This document shows positions 63,258 to 64,000 of a stretch of DNA of 64,000 bases, one piece after another. Every line of letters begins with the position of its first letter. Within the stretch, counting starts at the first letter, position 1. The notes beneath the pieces are model-generated. The model ran no database searches. It was not told where the DNA came from and worked only from the letters and a program-made list of their open reading frames with translations. The translations under genes and the position numbers were made by a program. The stretch spans positions 496,001 to 560,000 of the forward strand of contig JAHQVT010000006.1 of the NCBI GenBank assembly GCA_019634165.1. The letters run 5' to 3'. The DNA is from Rhodospirillales bacterium (lineage in GTDB: Bacteria > Pseudomonadota > Alphaproteobacteria > Rhodospirillales > Thalassospiraceae).

Positions 63258-63938
63258 ATGTCAGAACAAAATGTTAGCGCTGTTGAACGGGCCCTGAAAA
63301 TTCTTGATGTCTTCACTGATCAGGACCCTGACCTGTCGCTAAAAGAACTGTCCGAACGCACAGGCATGTATAAAAGCACCATCTCAAGGCTGGCGGGGAC
63401 CTTAGAGTCTTGTGGTTTCCTTATGGTTTCAGGGCGCGGACGATATCGACTTGGTCCAGCTTTATGGCGTTTGGGATCTATTTATCGACGATCCTATCGC
63501 ATGGACGATATTGTCCGCCCACATCTATCCCAACTGGTTCAGGAAAGCGGCGAAACAGCATCCTTCTATGTCCCGGAAGGATCAAATCGTCTATGTCTCT
63601 TTCGCGAAAACTCCCCCAGTAGCCTTCGCCACCATCTTGAAGAAGGCGCTCTTTTGCCCTGTGATCGCGGTGCAGCAGGTCATGTTATCCGCGCATGGGG
63701 CGATGGGGTTGATGATCGCGCGATAGAGGTGCTTGGTGACAGGTTTGCCCAAAGTGATGGGGAACGCGATCCTGATATTGCGGCTGTGGCCGTTCCCGTC
63801 CTTGACCGCCAAAACAACCTGTTAGGGGTTTTGACTTTGTCTGGCCCCAGCAGCCGCTTCACAAAAGAAAAACGCAACAACCTATTGTTTTCATTGCAAA
63901 GCCATGCCGGAAATTGTGGTAATAAGCTATCGACCTGA
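63258..63938 (+). CDS. IclR-family transcriptional regulator
   Basis: 226 residues. The winged helix SLKELSERTGMYKSTISRLA (around 27-46) has a TxYRLG-like wing (GRGRYRLGPALWRLG). The C-terminal IclR effector domain is recognisable at VRPHLSQLVQESGETASFYV, ALLPCDRGAAGHVIRAWG and DIAAVAVPVLDRQNNLLGVL. It is divergent from the CoA-transferase/lyase pair and is the expected controller, with an organic acid or CoA ester as inducer. Confidence 0.93.
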   Translation: MSEQNVSAVERALKILDVFTDQDPDLSLKELSERTGMYKSTISRLAGTLESCGFLMVSGRGRYRLGPALWRLGSIYRRSYRMDDIVRPHLSQLVQESGETASFYVPEGSNRLCLFRENSPSSLRHHLEEGALLPCDRGAAGHVIRAWGDGVDDRAIEVLGDRFAQSDGERDPDIAAVAVPVLDRQNNLLGVLTLSGPSSRFTKEKRNNLLFSLQSHAGNCGNKLST

Positions 63939-63980
63939 CAATCGACACCTAACCACCTGTTCCCTTGGTGCATAACTGAT

Positions 63981-63995
63981 GTGAAATTTTTTCAC
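63981..63995. repeat. Palindrome GTGAAA-TTT-TTTCAC after the IclR gene
   Basis: Perfect 6-bp inverted repeat at the right edge. It resembles AGTGAAA-ATTA-TTTCACT at 16294-16311. It may be an operator of the next gene, outside the window, or a weak terminator. Confidence 0.4.
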
Positions 63996-64000
63996 CCAAT

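Overview
The window is chromosomal DNA of a free-living, probably marine alphaproteobacterium. It has moderate GC, dense coding on both strands, and no rRNA, CRISPR, insertion sequence or phage gene. Supporting signs are two SOS boxes of the alphaproteobacterial type (GTTC-N7-GTTC), TrmFO, an RpoH-type sigma-32, class II aldolase, MetG without zinc cysteines, a delta' subunit without zinc cysteines, and many binding-protein transporters. The Rhodospirillales, for example Thalassospira, fit best; this is inference from gene content, not a search result.

Layout. 1-4.3 kb: the start of trmFO, an unknown membrane protein and uvrA with a LexA box. 4.5-16.2 kb: a divergent amino-sugar locus. The minus-strand arm is nagK-nagR-nagB2-nagA-gfo/idh-fba. 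The plus-strand arm is murQ plus a complete sugar ABC transporter. A 275-base intergenic region with repeated TGGTAT half-sites separates the arms. Together they should import and degrade GlcNAc/MurNAc-type sugars to fructose-6-phosphate and on through aldolase. 16.2-21 kb: ugpBAEC, a glycerol-3-phosphate importer. 21-27.6 kb: msrC, ssb, a frameshifted gene, a Nudix hydrolase, a YchJ-like protein, an unusually structured leader before rpoH, a second Nudix gene and a DUF502 protein.

27.7-36.6 kb: recG (with a second LexA box), sdhE and mfd, then deoC-deoB-dsbA-like on the minus strand. 36.9-43.7 kb: an aotPJQMO-like basic amino acid uptake operon, with a chemoreceptor beside it that carries the complete amino-acid-binding motif of dCache_1 domains. 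44-47.4 kb: a TAXI-type TRAP transporter. 47.4-51.1 kb: yjdM, tRNA-Ser(UGA), a YdcF-like protein, a lytic transglycosylase and RlpA. 51.3-57.5 kb: a tightly packed run dacC-tmk-holB-metG-tatD-MBL hydrolase. 57.7-64 kb: a TctDE-like two-component system divergent from an orphan binding protein, then a citryl-CoA-lyase-like enzyme overlapping a CaiB/BaiF CoA-transferase, with a divergent IclR regulator and a clear operator. This last block looks like a tricarboxylate or related C5/C6-acid sensing and degradation module.

The least explained parts are the leader of rpoH (seven inverted repeats, a tiny upstream ORF and a hairpin over the Shine-Dalgarno), the sensing and catabolic block at the right end, and the frameshifted gene at 22.3-23.2 kb. 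All numerical statements come from reading the sequence by eye; no search or folding program was run.
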